Assembly: GCF_046035435.1 (NCBI RefSeq)
Contig: NZ_JBFNFH010000004.1
DNA: 64,000 bases
DNA from: Helcococcus bovis
Lineage (GTDB): Bacteria > Bacillota > Clostridia > Tissierellales > Peptoniphilaceae
Reading direction: 5' to 3' (one strand)
The position numbers and the translations under genes were made by a program. The notes beneath the pieces are model-generated. The model was not told the DNA's origin. It ran no database searches and saw nothing but the letters and a program-made list of their open reading frames with translations. Of the stretch, positions 33,073-42,985 are shown piece by piece. The first letter of the stretch is position 1; each line of letters begins with the position of its first letter.

Positions 33073-35070
33073 ATGAGTGATATTGAAATAAAAATTAAAA
33101 ATTTAATAGAGCGTATTAAGGAGCTTAATTATAATTATTATACACTTGATGAACCTTTAATTTCTGATAAGGAATATGATAAATTGTATGATGAACTTAA
33201 GAAATTGGAAGAGGAAAGTGGGCTAATTTTTGAAGATTCACCAACTCAGATTGTTGGGGATAAGGTTCTGGAAAAATTTGTAAAACATGAGCATTTGGGA
33301 AGATTGTATTCACTAGATAAGGCTCAATCTTTTGAAGAAATTGAAGATTGGATGAATAGAGCTGAAAAGTTGAGATTACAATATAATGCCGGGGCAAATG
33401 ATATTCTTCCTGAAATTGAGTATATTATAGAGCTAAAATTTGATGGACTTACAATAAATTTAACATATAAAGATGGGAAACTTGAAAATGCAGCAACTAG
33501 AGGAACTGGAGTAATTGGGGAGGAAATTTTACCACAGGTTTTAACAATTGATTCAATTCCTAGAACTATTGATTTTAAAGGAGTTGTTGAGGTTTCTGGT
33601 GAAGGAGTTATGCCTTTGTCATCTCTTGAAAAATACAATCAAACACATGATGATAAGCTTAAAAATGCAAGAAATGCCGCAGCTGGAGCTTTAAGAAATC
33701 TTGATCCAGCAGTTACTAGAAGTAGAAATTTAGAGTGCTACTTATATAATATTGGATTTATCGATCAAAATGTTATAAATTCACAGGACGAAGTGTTTGA
33801 ATTTCTTGTAGATAACAAATTTAATACATTTCCATTTAGAAAAAAGGTTCATACTTTTCAAGAACTGGTTCAGGTAATTACAGAGATTGGAGAATATAGA
33901 AAGACGATTGATGTATTAACTGATGGAGTTGTTATTAAGATTAATGATTTTATAACTAGGGATGTTTTGGGATATACAAATAAGTTTCCAAGATGGGCTA
34001 TAGCATATAAGTTTGAAGCTGAACAGTATGTGACAAAAATTAAAGAAGTAATATGGAATGTAGGTCGTACAGGGAAAGTTACACCTGTCGCAATTTTAGA
34101 GCCTGTTGATATTGAGGGAGTTACTGTTTCAAGGGCAACATTGAATAATTTTGATGATATTCAGAGAAAAAAAGTAAAAATCGGGTCTGATGTATTGATT
34201 AGAAGATCTAATGATGTAATTCCGGAAATATTAACTGCAATAGATGAAGATAACAGCAATACTGTAGATATTGAAAAACCTTTATTTTGTCCGTATTGTC
34301 ATTCAGAATTATTTTATGATAATGTTCATATATATTGTCAAAATTCATTAAATTGTAAACCACAGTTAAATGCCAGACTTACTCATTTTGCTTCAAGAGA
34401 AGCTATGAATATTGAGGGATTGTCTGAAAAGACCATTGACAAAATGATTGAAGTGCTTGATATTAGTGAAATTGACGAACTTTATGACATTACAAAAGAT
34501 GATTTGTTTAAGTTGGAAGGATTTAAGGATAAGAAGGCTGATAATGTTTTGGAATCAATTGAAAAATCTAAAGAAGTTAAACTAAAATCATTCATATTTG
34601 CACTTGGAATCCCAAATGTTGGAGTGAAGACGGCATCTGATTTGGCAGATCAATTTGTAACTTTAGATAAGCTAAAAGAAGCTAAATTTGATGATTTGAT
34701 TAATGTTTCAGATATAGGGGAAATTACAGCGAATGCTATTGTTGAGTTTTTTCATGATGAAAGGATAAAAAAAGGATTGGATGATTTAATTTCAAAAGGA
34801 ATTAAATTTATTGAAATAAATGAGTCAAAAACTGATGAATTAAAAGATTTAGTAATGGTTGTAACGGGTACAATTGAAGGCTATAATCGAAAAGAAATAG
34901 AAGAAAAATTAAAGTTAAAAGGTGCTAAAGTTACATCATCCGTATCAAAGAGTACAGATATTTTACTTGCTGGAGAAAAAGCTGGTTCAAAATTGGCTAA
35001 GGCACAGCAAAATAATGTGAAAATTTATCAAGGTGAAGAATTAATAAAATTTTTAGAAGGATTAGAATAA
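33073..35070 (+). CDS. ligA: NAD-dependent DNA ligase LigA
   Basis: Full-length ligase (665 aa) that seals nicks in replication and repair. Domain Ia is at the N-terminus (YYTLDEPLISDKEYDKLY). The adenylated Lys122 is in ELKFDG. OB fold, four-Cys zinc finger (CPYC...CQNSLNC), helix-hairpin-helix repeats and a C-terminal BRCT domain follow. A frame extension 9 codons upstream lacks a site, while ATG 33073 has GGAGA. It overlaps gatC by one base (TAATG), opening a ligA-gatCAB operon. Confidence 0.95.
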   Translation: MSDIEIKIKNLIERIKELNYNYYTLDEPLISDKEYDKLYDELKKLEEESGLIFEDSPTQIVGDKVLEKFVKHEHLGRLYSLDKAQSFEEIEDWMNRAEKLRLQYNAGANDILPEIEYIIELKFDGLTINLTYKDGKLENAATRGTGVIGEEILPQVLTIDSIPRTIDFKGVVEVSGEGVMPLSSLEKYNQTHDDKLKNARNAAAGALRNLDPAVTRSRNLECYLYNIGFIDQNVINSQDEVFEFLVDNKFNTFPFRKKVHTFQELVQVITEIGEYRKTIDVLTDGVVIKINDFITRDVLGYTNKFPRWAIAYKFEAEQYVTKIKEVIWNVGRTGKVTPVAILEPVDIEGVTVSRATLNNFDDIQRKKVKIGSDVLIRRSNDVIPEILTAIDEDNSNTVDIEKPLFCPYCHSELFYDNVHIYCQNSLNCKPQLNARLTHFASREAMNIEGLSEKTIDKMIEVLDISEIDELYDITKDDLFKLEGFKDKKADNVLESIEKSKEVKLKSFIFALGIPNVGVKTASDLADQFVTLDKLKEAKFDDLINVSDIGEITANAIVEFFHDERIKKGLDDLISKGIKFIEINESKTDELKDLVMVVTGTIEGYNRKEIEEKLKLKGAKVTSSVSKSTDILLAGEKAGSKLAKAQQNNVKIYQGEELIKFLEGLE

Positions 35071-35351
35071 TGAATGTAGAAAGATATTATAAAAAAGCAT
35101 ATTTAGATTTACCAAGTGATGAATCTGAAAGAAAAATTGAAATTGAAAAATTTGAAAAAGTTGTGAAAATGGCAGATAAATTGCTAGACGTTGATACATC
35201 AGAAATGGAAACTTATGAAATCACATCAGAATTAGTTTCTCCACTTAGAGATGATGAAATTAAGGAATCAACGGATAGAGAGTTGATATTTGCAAATACA
35301 CAACATAGAGAATATGGATATTTTAAATTAGACAATATTATGGAAGATTAG
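35070..35351 (+). CDS. gatC: Asp/Glu-tRNA amidotransferase subunit C
   Basis: A 93-residue small subunit that wraps GatA and GatB in the GatCAB amidotransferase. The C-terminal PLRDDEIKEST-DRELIFANTQHREYGYFKLDNI region matches the GatC pattern (LRED...R..ALANAP...GYF.VP). Identity is low and supported by position directly before gatA. Confidence 0.85.
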   Translation: MNVERYYKKAYLDLPSDESERKIEIEKFEKVVKMADKLLDVDTSEMETYEITSELVSPLRDDEIKESTDRELIFANTQHREYGYFKLDNIMED

Positions 35352-35358
35352 GTGAAGC

Positions 35359-36753
35359 ATGGATATTAAGACATTACACAAAAAATATAGAGATGGTGAA
35401 TTTACAGTTGAATCATATATTTTAAGTATTTATGATTTAATTGAAAAAAATAATTATAATACTTATCTTACATTAAATAAGGAAAAAGCATTAGAACAAT
35501 CTAAAGAATTAGATGAAAAGATTAAGAATGGAGCTGAAATAGAAGGGCTTTTTGGAGTTCCTGTAGCTGTTAAAGATAATATTCTTACTAAAGATTTGAG
35601 AACAACAGCATCTTCAAAATCATTAAAAGATTTTGTACCATTTTTTGACGCTGTAATAATGGAAAGACTTAAAAGTACAGATGCAATTATAATTGGTAAG
35701 ACAAATATGGACGAATATGCAATGGGTGGCTCATCAGAAACTTCGTATTTTGGGGCGACAATAAATCCATTTGACAACACCGTAACTCCCGGTGGTTCAT
35801 CATCAGGCTCAGGTGCAGCACTTGCAGCTGAAGAAGCAGTAGTAGCTTTCGGTAGTGATACTGGAGGTTCTGTGAGAAATCCAGCTGACTTTTGTCACGT
35901 TATGGGATTTGCACCTACATACGGAGCAATTCCAAGATATGGAGTAATCTCAATGTCAAATAGTTTGGATAGAGTAGGAGTAATGGGTACTACAGTTTCA
36001 GATATTAGAGAATTATTTAATATTGCAAGAGGAAAATCAGAGCTTGATTTTACTTCATTAGATATTGAAGAATTTAATGGAAAAGTTGAACTGAATGATT
36101 TAAAAATAGCCGTTATAGAATTAAAGGATGAATATAATGTAAATCCACAAATTAAAGAATTATTTGATGAAACAATTGAAAAATTGAAATCCTTAGGGGC
36201 AAACATTGATATCGTGTCATTAAATTATTTGGATTTAATTAATGATGTATATACTGTAATCATGTCGATTGAAGTAGAATCAAACATTGCTAAGATTGAT
36301 GGATTGAGATATGGACAAACTGTAGAAAAATACAATTCAACAGAAGATTTTTATGTGAAAAATAGAACAGATAATTTTGGGGAAGAAGTTAGAAGAAGGA
36401 TTGCACTTGGTAATTTCTTTGCGTCAAAAGATAATGACCAAAAATACTATAAACAAGCTATGAAAATAAGAGGTGCTGTAAGAAGTCAAATTGATAAATT
36501 ATTTGAAGATTACGATGCATTAATTACACCTACAACAATTGATTTACCTAAAAAAGTTGGAGAATCAAGTGCTGATTCGTACGCATCATTTGATGTAGGA
36601 ATGTTTAATATGCTAACAAACTTATCTGATATTCCAGCAATATCCATTCCTATGAAAGAAGGGGTTTTAGGCTCAATTCAAATTTCAGGTAAGAGATATG
36701 ATGATATGAGATTATTGGCAATTGCAGAGGAAGTAGAAGGAGGCTTAAAATGA
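35359..36753 (+). CDS. gatA: Asp/Glu-tRNA amidotransferase subunit A
   Basis: Amidase-signature subunit (464 aa) that frees ammonia from glutamine to amidate Glu-tRNAGln or Asp-tRNAAsn. The catalytic triad is visible: Lys72 (VKDN), Ser147 in GGSSSGSGAA and nucleophile Ser171 in DTGGSVRNPA. Its end overlaps gatB by 4 nt. Presence implies that the cell makes Gln-tRNA (and perhaps Asn-tRNA) indirectly. Confidence 0.95.
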   Translation: MDIKTLHKKYRDGEFTVESYILSIYDLIEKNNYNTYLTLNKEKALEQSKELDEKIKNGAEIEGLFGVPVAVKDNILTKDLRTTASSKSLKDFVPFFDAVIMERLKSTDAIIIGKTNMDEYAMGGSSETSYFGATINPFDNTVTPGGSSSGSGAALAAEEAVVAFGSDTGGSVRNPADFCHVMGFAPTYGAIPRYGVISMSNSLDRVGVMGTTVSDIRELFNIARGKSELDFTSLDIEEFNGKVELNDLKIAVIELKDEYNVNPQIKELFDETIEKLKSLGANIDIVSLNYLDLINDVYTVIMSIEVESNIAKIDGLRYGQTVEKYNSTEDFYVKNRTDNFGEEVRRRIALGNFFASKDNDQKYYKQAMKIRGAVRSQIDKLFEDYDALITPTTIDLPKKVGESSADSYASFDVGMFNMLTNLSDIPAISIPMKEGVLGSIQISGKRYDDMRLLAIAEEVEGGLK

Positions 36754-38171
36754 GAACAATTGTAGGTTTAGAAATACATACAGAACTTTTAACAAAAACA
36801 AAAATGTTCTGTTCATGTAAAAATGAATTCGGACAAGCTCCAAACACTTTAGTATGTCCTACATGTCTTGGCGTTGTAGGTACATTCCCAAGAATTAACA
36901 AAAAAGCATTAGAATTAGCTATTAGGGCTGGTATCGCATTTGATTGTGACATCAGACAAGTTATGAAATTTGATAGAAAAAAATATTTCTATCCAGATTT
37001 AACAAAAGGTTTTCAAATTACTCAGCAAGATGAGCCATTTGCAGAACATGGATTTTTAGAAATTGAATCAGGTGAAGAATTAAAGAAAATTAGAATCCAA
37101 AGAATCCACGTTGAAGAAGATACAGGTAAATCAACACATACAGATGATGGAAAGACACTTTTAGACTTTAACAGAGCAGGTGTTCCACTTATAGAAATAG
37201 TTACTGAACCTGACATTTCAAGTGCTGAAGAAGCAAGAGCTTTCTTGGAAAATCTAAGACAAAGACTTAGATATATCGAAGCATCCGATGGGAAAATGGA
37301 AGAAGGTTCATTGAGATGTGACGTTAATGTAAATATTAAAGATGATGAAGGAAATAGACATGCAATCGTAGAAGTTAAGAATCTTAACTCATTTAGATCT
37401 GTTGAAAGAGCTATTCAATATGAAGAAAAAAGACAAGCCGAAAACTTGAAAAATGGAATTACATCTTCAAAAGAAACAAGAAGATGGGATGAAGCATCAG
37501 GTACAACAATATTAATGAGAAAGAAAGATGAAGAAAATGATTATAGATTTACTGTTGAGTCTGACATGCCAAGAGTAAGCCTATCAGATGAATTTATCAA
37601 GGATATTAGAGATAATTTACCAGAATTGCCAAGAGCTAAGAAGGAAAGATTTATTAGAGAATACAAATTGACAGAATATGATGCAAATGTTCTATCTAAA
37701 GATAAAGAACTTTCAATGTATTTTGAAGATTTAATTTCTAAATTTAATGAGCCAACATTAGTTTCATCATGGATATTAACTGAGATGATGAGAAGACTTA
37801 AAGAATATGAAATTGAAATATCTGAAGTAAAACTATCTAAAGAAAATTTTGTGAAATTACTACAATTAGTAAAAGATGGAAAAGTTTCAAATAACTCAGG
37901 TAAAAAGATATTTAGAGAAATATTTGAATCAAATGAAGATCCGGAAAAAGTTATGATTGAATTGGGATTAGAGCAAAATAACGATTCTGATTTCTTAGTA
38001 AATTTAGTTAATGAAGTACTTAATGCAAATCCACAATCAATCGAAGATTTTAAGGCTGGTAAAGATAGAGCATTAGGATTCTTAATGGGGCAAGTTATGA
38101 AGAAATCAAAAGGAAAAGCTAACCCACAAGAAGCAAGCAAGATGATTAAAGAGGAGTTAGAAAAACGATGA
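36750..38171 (+). CDS. gatB: Asp/Glu-tRNA amidotransferase subunit B
   Basis: Kinase/tRNA-binding subunit (473 aa). The N-terminal VGLEIHTELLTKTKMFC with the Cys/Cys zinc-type pairs (FCSCKNEFG, CPTCLG), DFNRAGVPLIEIVTEPD and the C-terminal YqeY-like tail (residues about 400-473) are family features. It overlaps gatA and rdgB by 4 nt each. Confidence 0.96.
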   Translation: MRTIVGLEIHTELLTKTKMFCSCKNEFGQAPNTLVCPTCLGVVGTFPRINKKALELAIRAGIAFDCDIRQVMKFDRKKYFYPDLTKGFQITQQDEPFAEHGFLEIESGEELKKIRIQRIHVEEDTGKSTHTDDGKTLLDFNRAGVPLIEIVTEPDISSAEEARAFLENLRQRLRYIEASDGKMEEGSLRCDVNVNIKDDEGNRHAIVEVKNLNSFRSVERAIQYEEKRQAENLKNGITSSKETRRWDEASGTTILMRKKDEENDYRFTVESDMPRVSLSDEFIKDIRDNLPELPRAKKERFIREYKLTEYDANVLSKDKELSMYFEDLISKFNEPTLVSSWILTEMMRRLKEYEIEISEVKLSKENFVKLLQLVKDGKVSNNSGKKIFREIFESNEDPEKVMIELGLEQNNDSDFLVNLVNEVLNANPQSIEDFKAGKDRALGFLMGQVMKKSKGKANPQEASKMIKEELEKR

Positions 38172-38764
38172 AATTAATTCTTTCAAGTTCAAACAAAGAT
38201 AAAATTAAAGAAATAAAAAAAATAATTGGAGATAATCACGAACTTCTTTTGAAGTCAGATCTTAATTTAGAAGATTTTGATGTTGAGGAAACTGGTGAAA
38301 CTTTAAGAGAAAATGCATACATCAAGGCAAAAGCGTTATTTGATTTAACTCATGAAAATGTAATTGCTGATGATACAGGACTATTTGTAGAAGCATTGGA
38401 CTGGAATCCAGGCGTTTATACAGCTAGATTTGCAGGAGAAAATGCAACATATGATGATAATAACGAAAAAATGCTTAAAGAATTAAGTCATTTGGAAGAC
38501 TTAAATGATAGAAGAGCATATTTTATGACAACAATTTGCTTGATTACAAAGGATGAAGAAGTATATTATGTTGAAGGAAAGTTAGAAGGATTTATTTCCC
38601 CAGAAAAAAGAGGAGATAATAAATTTGGCTATAATCCAATATTCATCGTAAAAGATTTTAATAGAACTTTAGCTGAAATGAGTGATGAGGAAAGAACGAC
38701 TATAAATCACAGAAGACGAGCAATTGAAAATCTTAAAGTAATTCTTGAAGAATTGGAAGCGTAA
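38168..38764 (+). CDS. rdgB: XTP/dITP diphosphatase (RdgB/HAM1)
   Basis: House-cleaning pyrophosphatase (198 aa) that hydrolyses non-canonical purine triphosphates. N-terminal LSSSNKDKIKEI, substrate loop ADDTGLFVEALDWNPGVY and C-terminal INHRRRA are characteristic. Overlaps gatB by 4 nt. The phosphodiesterase gene starts one base after its stop. Confidence 0.93.
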   Translation: MKLILSSSNKDKIKEIKKIIGDNHELLLKSDLNLEDFDVEETGETLRENAYIKAKALFDLTHENVIADDTGLFVEALDWNPGVYTARFAGENATYDDNNEKMLKELSHLEDLNDRRAYFMTTICLITKDEEVYYVEGKLEGFISPEKRGDNKFGYNPIFIVKDFNRTLAEMSDEERTTINHRRRAIENLKVILEELEA

Positions 38765-38765
38765 T

Positions 38766-39242
38766 ATGAAAGTCATAATTGTTTCAGATACACATGGGAG
38801 AGTAGATTCATTTATAAATGAACTTGAAAAACATAAAGATGCTGAACTAATAATTCATTTAGGTGACATGGTTGATGATGCACGATATATTAAAAATCAT
38901 ACTGATATACCAGTTGAGATGATTAGAGGTAACAACGATTATAATGCAACATCTGTTCCTTATCATAATTTAATAAGATTAAAAGGTCATAGAATTCTTT
39001 TAACTCATGGACATCTAGAAAAAGTATATTTTGGACATACACATTTATTGTACAAAGCGATGGAATGTGAAGCGGATATCGTAATATATGGGCATACGCA
39101 TGTATTTACCAACAAAATTGTAGATGGAATAAGAATTCTAAATCCCGGCTCTGCAGGATATGACAGAGGCGGCGAATATGAATCATATGTCGTTATGAAT
39201 ATTAGTGAAGAAAATATAGAATTTGAAAGAGTAAAATTATAA
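38766..39242 (+). CDS. YfcE-type metallophosphodiesterase
   Basis: A 158-residue MJ0936/YfcE-family phosphoesterase. All metal ligands are visible: DTHG, GDMVDD, GNND, THGH and GHTH. Small members act on artificial phosphodiesters; the natural substrate is unknown. ATG 38766 gives a start at MKVIIVSDTHG; the seven-codon upstream extension overlaps rdgB and is not needed. The rdgB-yfcE pair is frequent in Firmicutes. Last gene of the ligA operon. Confidence 0.88.
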   Translation: MKVIIVSDTHGRVDSFINELEKHKDAELIIHLGDMVDDARYIKNHTDIPVEMIRGNNDYNATSVPYHNLIRLKGHRILLTHGHLEKVYFGHTHLLYKAMECEADIVIYGHTHVFTNKIVDGIRILNPGSAGYDRGGEYESYVVMNISEENIEFERVKL

Positions 39243-39247
39243 TTATG

Positions 39248-39280
39248 ATCCAGATTAGGCTTGACCTTTTCTGGATTTTT
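39248..39280 (+). terminator. Terminator after yfcE
   Basis: ATCCAGA (39248-39254) with TCTGGAT (39270-39276), followed by TTTTT; an inner AGG/CCT pair extends the stem. Confidence 0.8.
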
Positions 39281-39294
39281 ACATAGGAGATATT

Positions 39295-40272
39295 ATGTCA
39301 GAAATAAAAAAATTTACTATTAAAAGTGACAGGTTAAAACTAACTGTTTTGAATATTGGGGCAAGTATTTACGAACTAGAATACAACAAAGTTAATTGTG
39401 TATTAAGCTATGAAAATATAGAACAATATATTGAAAATCCAATATGTTTAGGGGCAATGGTTGGTAGAGTTGCAGGTAGAATTTCAAATGCAAAATTTGA
39501 ACTTAATGGAAAAACATATCAATTAGACAATAATGAGAGTGATTACAGTATTCATGGAGGATATATTAATTTAACTAAAAAATATTGGGATTTAGTAGAA
39601 ATTAATGAAAAAGAAGTAAATCCATACATTATCTTAAAAACAACGCTTAAAGATGGAGATTCAGGATATCCTGGAAATGTTGATATAAAAGTAAAATACA
39701 TAATTGTAAATGCAACACTTAGAATAGAAATATTTGCAGTATCAGATAAAGATACAATATTAAACATTACAAATCACGCATATTTCAATTTAAATGCAGA
39801 TAAAACAAAGAGTATTAAAAATCATGAATTAAGAATAAATTCAAATAAATTCTTAGCTGCAGCTGATAATTGTGTACCGATTTCAATCGAAGACACAAAA
39901 GATACAGATTTTGATTTATTACAATCTAAATCTTTAAGTCTTTTAGACAATTTAAAACATGAACAAACATTAAAATTTGGAGGATACGATCATACATTCA
40001 TATTAAATGGTAATCTTCCATATGTTACACTAAAAAATCCATCTCAAAAAATTTCCATGGAAGTATACACATCATACCCCTCAGTAGTAGTATATTCCGG
40101 AAATGCAATAGGAAATAACATTAATATGATTGGCTCAAAATCCTTTAATCATCAAGGAATTTGTTTCGAAGCACAATACGAACCGGATTTTATAAACAAA
40201 GACTTTTTACCAAATTACATTTTAAGAAAAGATGAAGAATATATGAATGTGATTGAGTTTAAATTTAATTAA
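39295..40272 (+). CDS. galM: Aldose 1-epimerase (galactose mutarotase)
   Basis: A 325-residue mutarotase that interconverts alpha and beta anomers of galactose or glucose. Catalytic His is in TNHAYFNLN. GGYDHTF and the catalytic Glu region GICFEAQYEPD near the C-terminus are present. AGGAGA site. It stands alone between a terminator and an elaborate hairpin element. It could serve the galactose freed by the GH110-like enzyme or the glucose from maltodextrin (MalQ) next door; both are inference. Confidence 0.92.
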   Translation: MSEIKKFTIKSDRLKLTVLNIGASIYELEYNKVNCVLSYENIEQYIENPICLGAMVGRVAGRISNAKFELNGKTYQLDNNESDYSIHGGYINLTKKYWDLVEINEKEVNPYIILKTTLKDGDSGYPGNVDIKVKYIIVNATLRIEIFAVSDKDTILNITNHAYFNLNADKTKSIKNHELRINSNKFLAAADNCVPISIEDTKDTDFDLLQSKSLSLLDNLKHEQTLKFGGYDHTFILNGNLPYVTLKNPSQKISMEVYTSYPSVVVYSGNAIGNNINMIGSKSFNHQGICFEAQYEPDFINKDFLPNYILRKDEEYMNVIEFKFN

Positions 40273-40352
40273 AAAATCAAAAACTTCTTCTTACGTCACT
40301 AGTCCTCGGATTTTATCCTGCAAAGGTGGCTACTAAGAAGTTTTTGATTTTT
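40272..40352 (+). terminator. Elaborate hairpin terminator after galM (element A)
   Basis: A perfect 18-bp outer stem (40272-40289 with 40335-40352) ends in a T run. The top is not a simple loop. It contains GTCAC-TAGTCCTCG, a small GGAT/ATCC hairpin, then CTGCAAAGGTGGC (core 40295-40333). The CAC/GTG and CCT/AGG pairs form a second helix with a TAGT bulge. The core is shared with the inverted element B. Confidence 0.75.
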
Positions 40353-40404
40353 GTATTTATATAGTAGGTATTCATGTATATAACAATATATTTACATAAA
40401 AAAT

Positions 40405-40480
40405 AAAAAGATCCACTTAGGCACCTCCGCAGCTCCATAGGAGCGAGGACTAGTGCCGCAAGTGGATTCTCTTTATTTTT
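40405..40480 (-). terminator. Elaborate hairpin terminator after malQ (element B)
   Basis: Read on the minus strand: ATCCACTT outer stem (40460-40467 with 40411-40418), then GGCAC-TAGTCCTCG, a CTCC/GGAG hairpin, CTGCGGAGGTGCC, closing with the outer stem and T-rich sequence. The 12-base CACTAGTCCTCG of element A (40297-40308) occurs here inverted (40444-40455). The inner and outer stems differ from A but pair just as well. Confidence 0.75.
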
Positions 40481-41994
40481 TATTTTCTTACTCTATTTGA
40501 GTTTTTAGTATATCTGTATAATCTATCTTTTAATTCGTTTGAAGGCAATTCTTTAGCTCTCCATTGCCAGTTTGTGCCTAATGTTCCTGGTAGATTCATT
40601 CTTGCCCAGTTTCCTAAGTCTAATAAATCTTGTAATTGAAATATTGCTGTATCTGCAACAGATGTCATACAAAGTCTAATTATACCCCAGTTGTAACCTT
40701 CTTCTTCGGTTAAACCTGCGTATTCTTTAGCTCTTTGTAATAGAGCTGGATCTTGATTATCAATCCATCCACGAAGTGTTTCATTATCGTGTGTGCCAGC
40801 GTACACTACATAGTCTGTTGTGTAGTTGTGAGGCATGTGTTCGCTGTTCATTTCTTCGTTGAATGCGAATTGGATGATTTTCATTCCTGGGAATGCTGTT
40901 TGTTGTCTAAATTCATAAACTTCTTTAGTCATGTAACCTAGATCTTCGGCAATGATTGGTAAATCGCCTAAAACTTCTTTAATTTGTCTGAATAGGTCAT
41001 AAGCTGGACCTTTTTGCCATGAACCATTTTTAGCTGTATCATCACCAGCGGGTATTTGCCAAAATGATTCAAAACCTCTAAAGTGGTCAATTCTTACACA
41101 GTCAAACATTTTGAATGATGATCTGATTCTTTCAATCCACCATCTGTAGTTTTCTTTTTTGTTTTCAGCCCAGTTATATACAGGATTTCCCCATAATTGA
41201 CCTGCATCAGAAAATGCATCCGGAGGACATCCTCCTACAAATGCAGGTGTTAAATCAGGTTTTAGTAAGAATAATTGTGGATTTGCCCATACATCTGAGC
41301 TATCTTCAGCAACATAAATTGGAATATCACCAATTATTTTTATTCCTCTTGAATTTGCATATTCTTTTAATGCTTCCCATTGTTTATAGAAAATGTATTG
41401 AATAAATAGGTGGAAGAATACATCTTCTTTATTTGATTCTTCAAATTCAGCAATAGCTTCTTTATTTCTTGATTTATATTTTTCATCCCATTGCGTCCAT
41501 GAATTTCCACCATTGGCATCTTTTAATGCCATGAATAATGAGAAATCATTTAACCAAAATGATTCTTGTTTACAAAAACTTGTAAAATCAATTGAAGATA
41601 AGTCAAATCTTTCAAAAGCTTTTCTTAAGATAGCATATCTTTCATGATATAGTCTGCCGTAGTCAATTCTTTCTATATCTACATTTTCATTTAATGGATT
41701 TAATTCTTCTTGAGTGATTAACCCATCATTTTTTAGGTATTCTAAATCTATAAAATATGGATTACCTGCAAATGTTGAAAAAGATTGATAAGGACTGTCT
41801 CCATAACTTGTAGGGCCAATTGGAAGTACTTGCCAATAAGTTTGCCCTGCGTCAACCAAAAAGTCAACAAATCTTCTTGCGTTTTCTCCCATTGCACCGA
41901 TTCCATAAGGACCAGGTAGGGAAGATATGTGCATTAAAACACCAGAAGTACGATTTTCGTTTACTTTTTGAAAATTGTATTTTTCATCTAACAT
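40480..41994 (-). CDS. malQ: 4-alpha-glucanotransferase (amylomaltase)
   Basis: GH77 amylomaltase (504 aa) that disproportionates maltodextrins in the cytoplasm and releases glucose. RTSGVLMHISSLPGPYGIG at the N-terminus and the nucleophile Asp in VRIDHFRGFE are present, as are the acid/base Glu in IIAEDLG and GTHDNET. AGGAG before the ATG. Last gene of the maltodextrin operon, 2 nt after malR. Confidence 0.95.
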   Translation of the reverse strand: MLDEKYNFQKVNENRTSGVLMHISSLPGPYGIGAMGENARRFVDFLVDAGQTYWQVLPIGPTSYGDSPYQSFSTFAGNPYFIDLEYLKNDGLITQEELNPLNENVDIERIDYGRLYHERYAILRKAFERFDLSSIDFTSFCKQESFWLNDFSLFMALKDANGGNSWTQWDEKYKSRNKEAIAEFEESNKEDVFFHLFIQYIFYKQWEALKEYANSRGIKIIGDIPIYVAEDSSDVWANPQLFLLKPDLTPAFVGGCPPDAFSDAGQLWGNPVYNWAENKKENYRWWIERIRSSFKMFDCVRIDHFRGFESFWQIPAGDDTAKNGSWQKGPAYDLFRQIKEVLGDLPIIAEDLGYMTKEVYEFRQQTAFPGMKIIQFAFNEEMNSEHMPHNYTTDYVVYAGTHDNETLRGWIDNQDPALLQRAKEYAGLTEEEGYNWGIIRLCMTSVADTAIFQLQDLLDLGNWARMNLPGTLGTNWQWRAKELPSNELKDRLYRYTKNSNRVRK

Positions 41995-41996
41995 AT

Positions 41997-42974
41997 TTAA
42001 CTCCTAACTATTAATTTTGTATCTACTAGAGTGTGTTTCTTTGAATATTCTGGATTCATCATTAAATCAACAGCTTCTTTACCTAGTAGTTTAGCGTTTA
42101 TGTCTACGCTTGAAAATGGTAAATTTGATATCTTTGATAAATAAGTATTGTTGAAACTTATTATTTTGATAAACCTACCTAATTCATTATATCTTTTTGC
42201 AATACCATATGCAATTAAATCATCAGTACAAGCAACTGAGTCGTAATTTTTTTCTATTAATTTATCTGCAATTTCATATCCTGCATCAATAGAAAAATCT
42301 GTGTAAAATATATCTTTAAGAGTATATTTTATCATGTGCTTTTTCAATGCTGTTTCAAAACCTTCTTGTCTATCTATTGTAACTATATATTCTTTGTTAC
42401 CACCTACAAATGCTGTTTTTTTAGCACCTTTTTTTATTAAAAAGTTTACAGCGTTTTGCATCGCTTTTGAATTATCATTATTTACACTTAAAATATTTTT
42501 ACTATCTGGACGGCCAACTACAACAGTTGGCTTTCCAGATTCTTTCAAATATTCAATAGTTTTATCATTTTTTTGAACTGACAATTTTATTACACCATCA
42601 ATTTTATTTGATTGGATTAATGATTTAACTTTGCTATATTCTGTTGAATTTTTACCATCAGAAAAGACTAAAAGCATATCTTTACTATAAAAATTTAGTC
42701 TAGTTGCAATCGCATCAAGTATATCAAGAAAAAATGAATTACCAAAACCTTTACTTGGTGTTCTATCTATTATAACGGCGATAGTATCAGTATTTTTAGT
42801 TGCAAGAGCTCTAGCTGTATAGTTTGGTTCATAACCTGTTTTATCAATTGCTCGTTGAACTTTTTGTCTTGTAGCTTCATTTACATTTACCTTATTTGAA
42901 ACTACTCTAGATACTGTAGAAATACTAACTCCAGCTAGATACGCTACATCTCTAATTGTAACTTTTCTTGTCAT
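41997..42974 (-). CDS. malR: LacI-family maltose regulator MalR
   Basis: A 325-residue LacI/GalR regulator. N-terminal helix-turn-helix TIRDVAYLAGVSISTVSRVVS (first part: VAYLAGVSISTVSR), the hinge RALATK, and a periplasmic-binding-like effector domain follow. Its place between the transporter ATPase and malQ indicates control of this operon, probably through the GCAACCG...CGGTTGC dyad before malE, with maltose or maltodextrin as inducer. Confidence 0.87.
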   Translation of the reverse strand: MTRKVTIRDVAYLAGVSISTVSRVVSNKVNVNEATRQKVQRAIDKTGYEPNYTARALATKNTDTIAVIIDRTPSKGFGNSFFLDILDAIATRLNFYSKDMLLVFSDGKNSTEYSKVKSLIQSNKIDGVIKLSVQKNDKTIEYLKESGKPTVVVGRPDSKNILSVNNDNSKAMQNAVNFLIKKGAKKTAFVGGNKEYIVTIDRQEGFETALKKHMIKYTLKDIFYTDFSIDAGYEIADKLIEKNYDSVACTDDLIAYGIAKRYNELGRFIKIISFNNTYLSKISNLPFSSVDINAKLLGKEAVDLMMNPEYSKKHTLVDTKLIVRS

Positions 42975-42985
42975 ATATTTTTCCT

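Noticed and set aside
37541..38140. Minus-strand 199-codon open frame
   Set aside because: Antisense of gatB; Ser/Phe/Leu-rich composition and no start signals.
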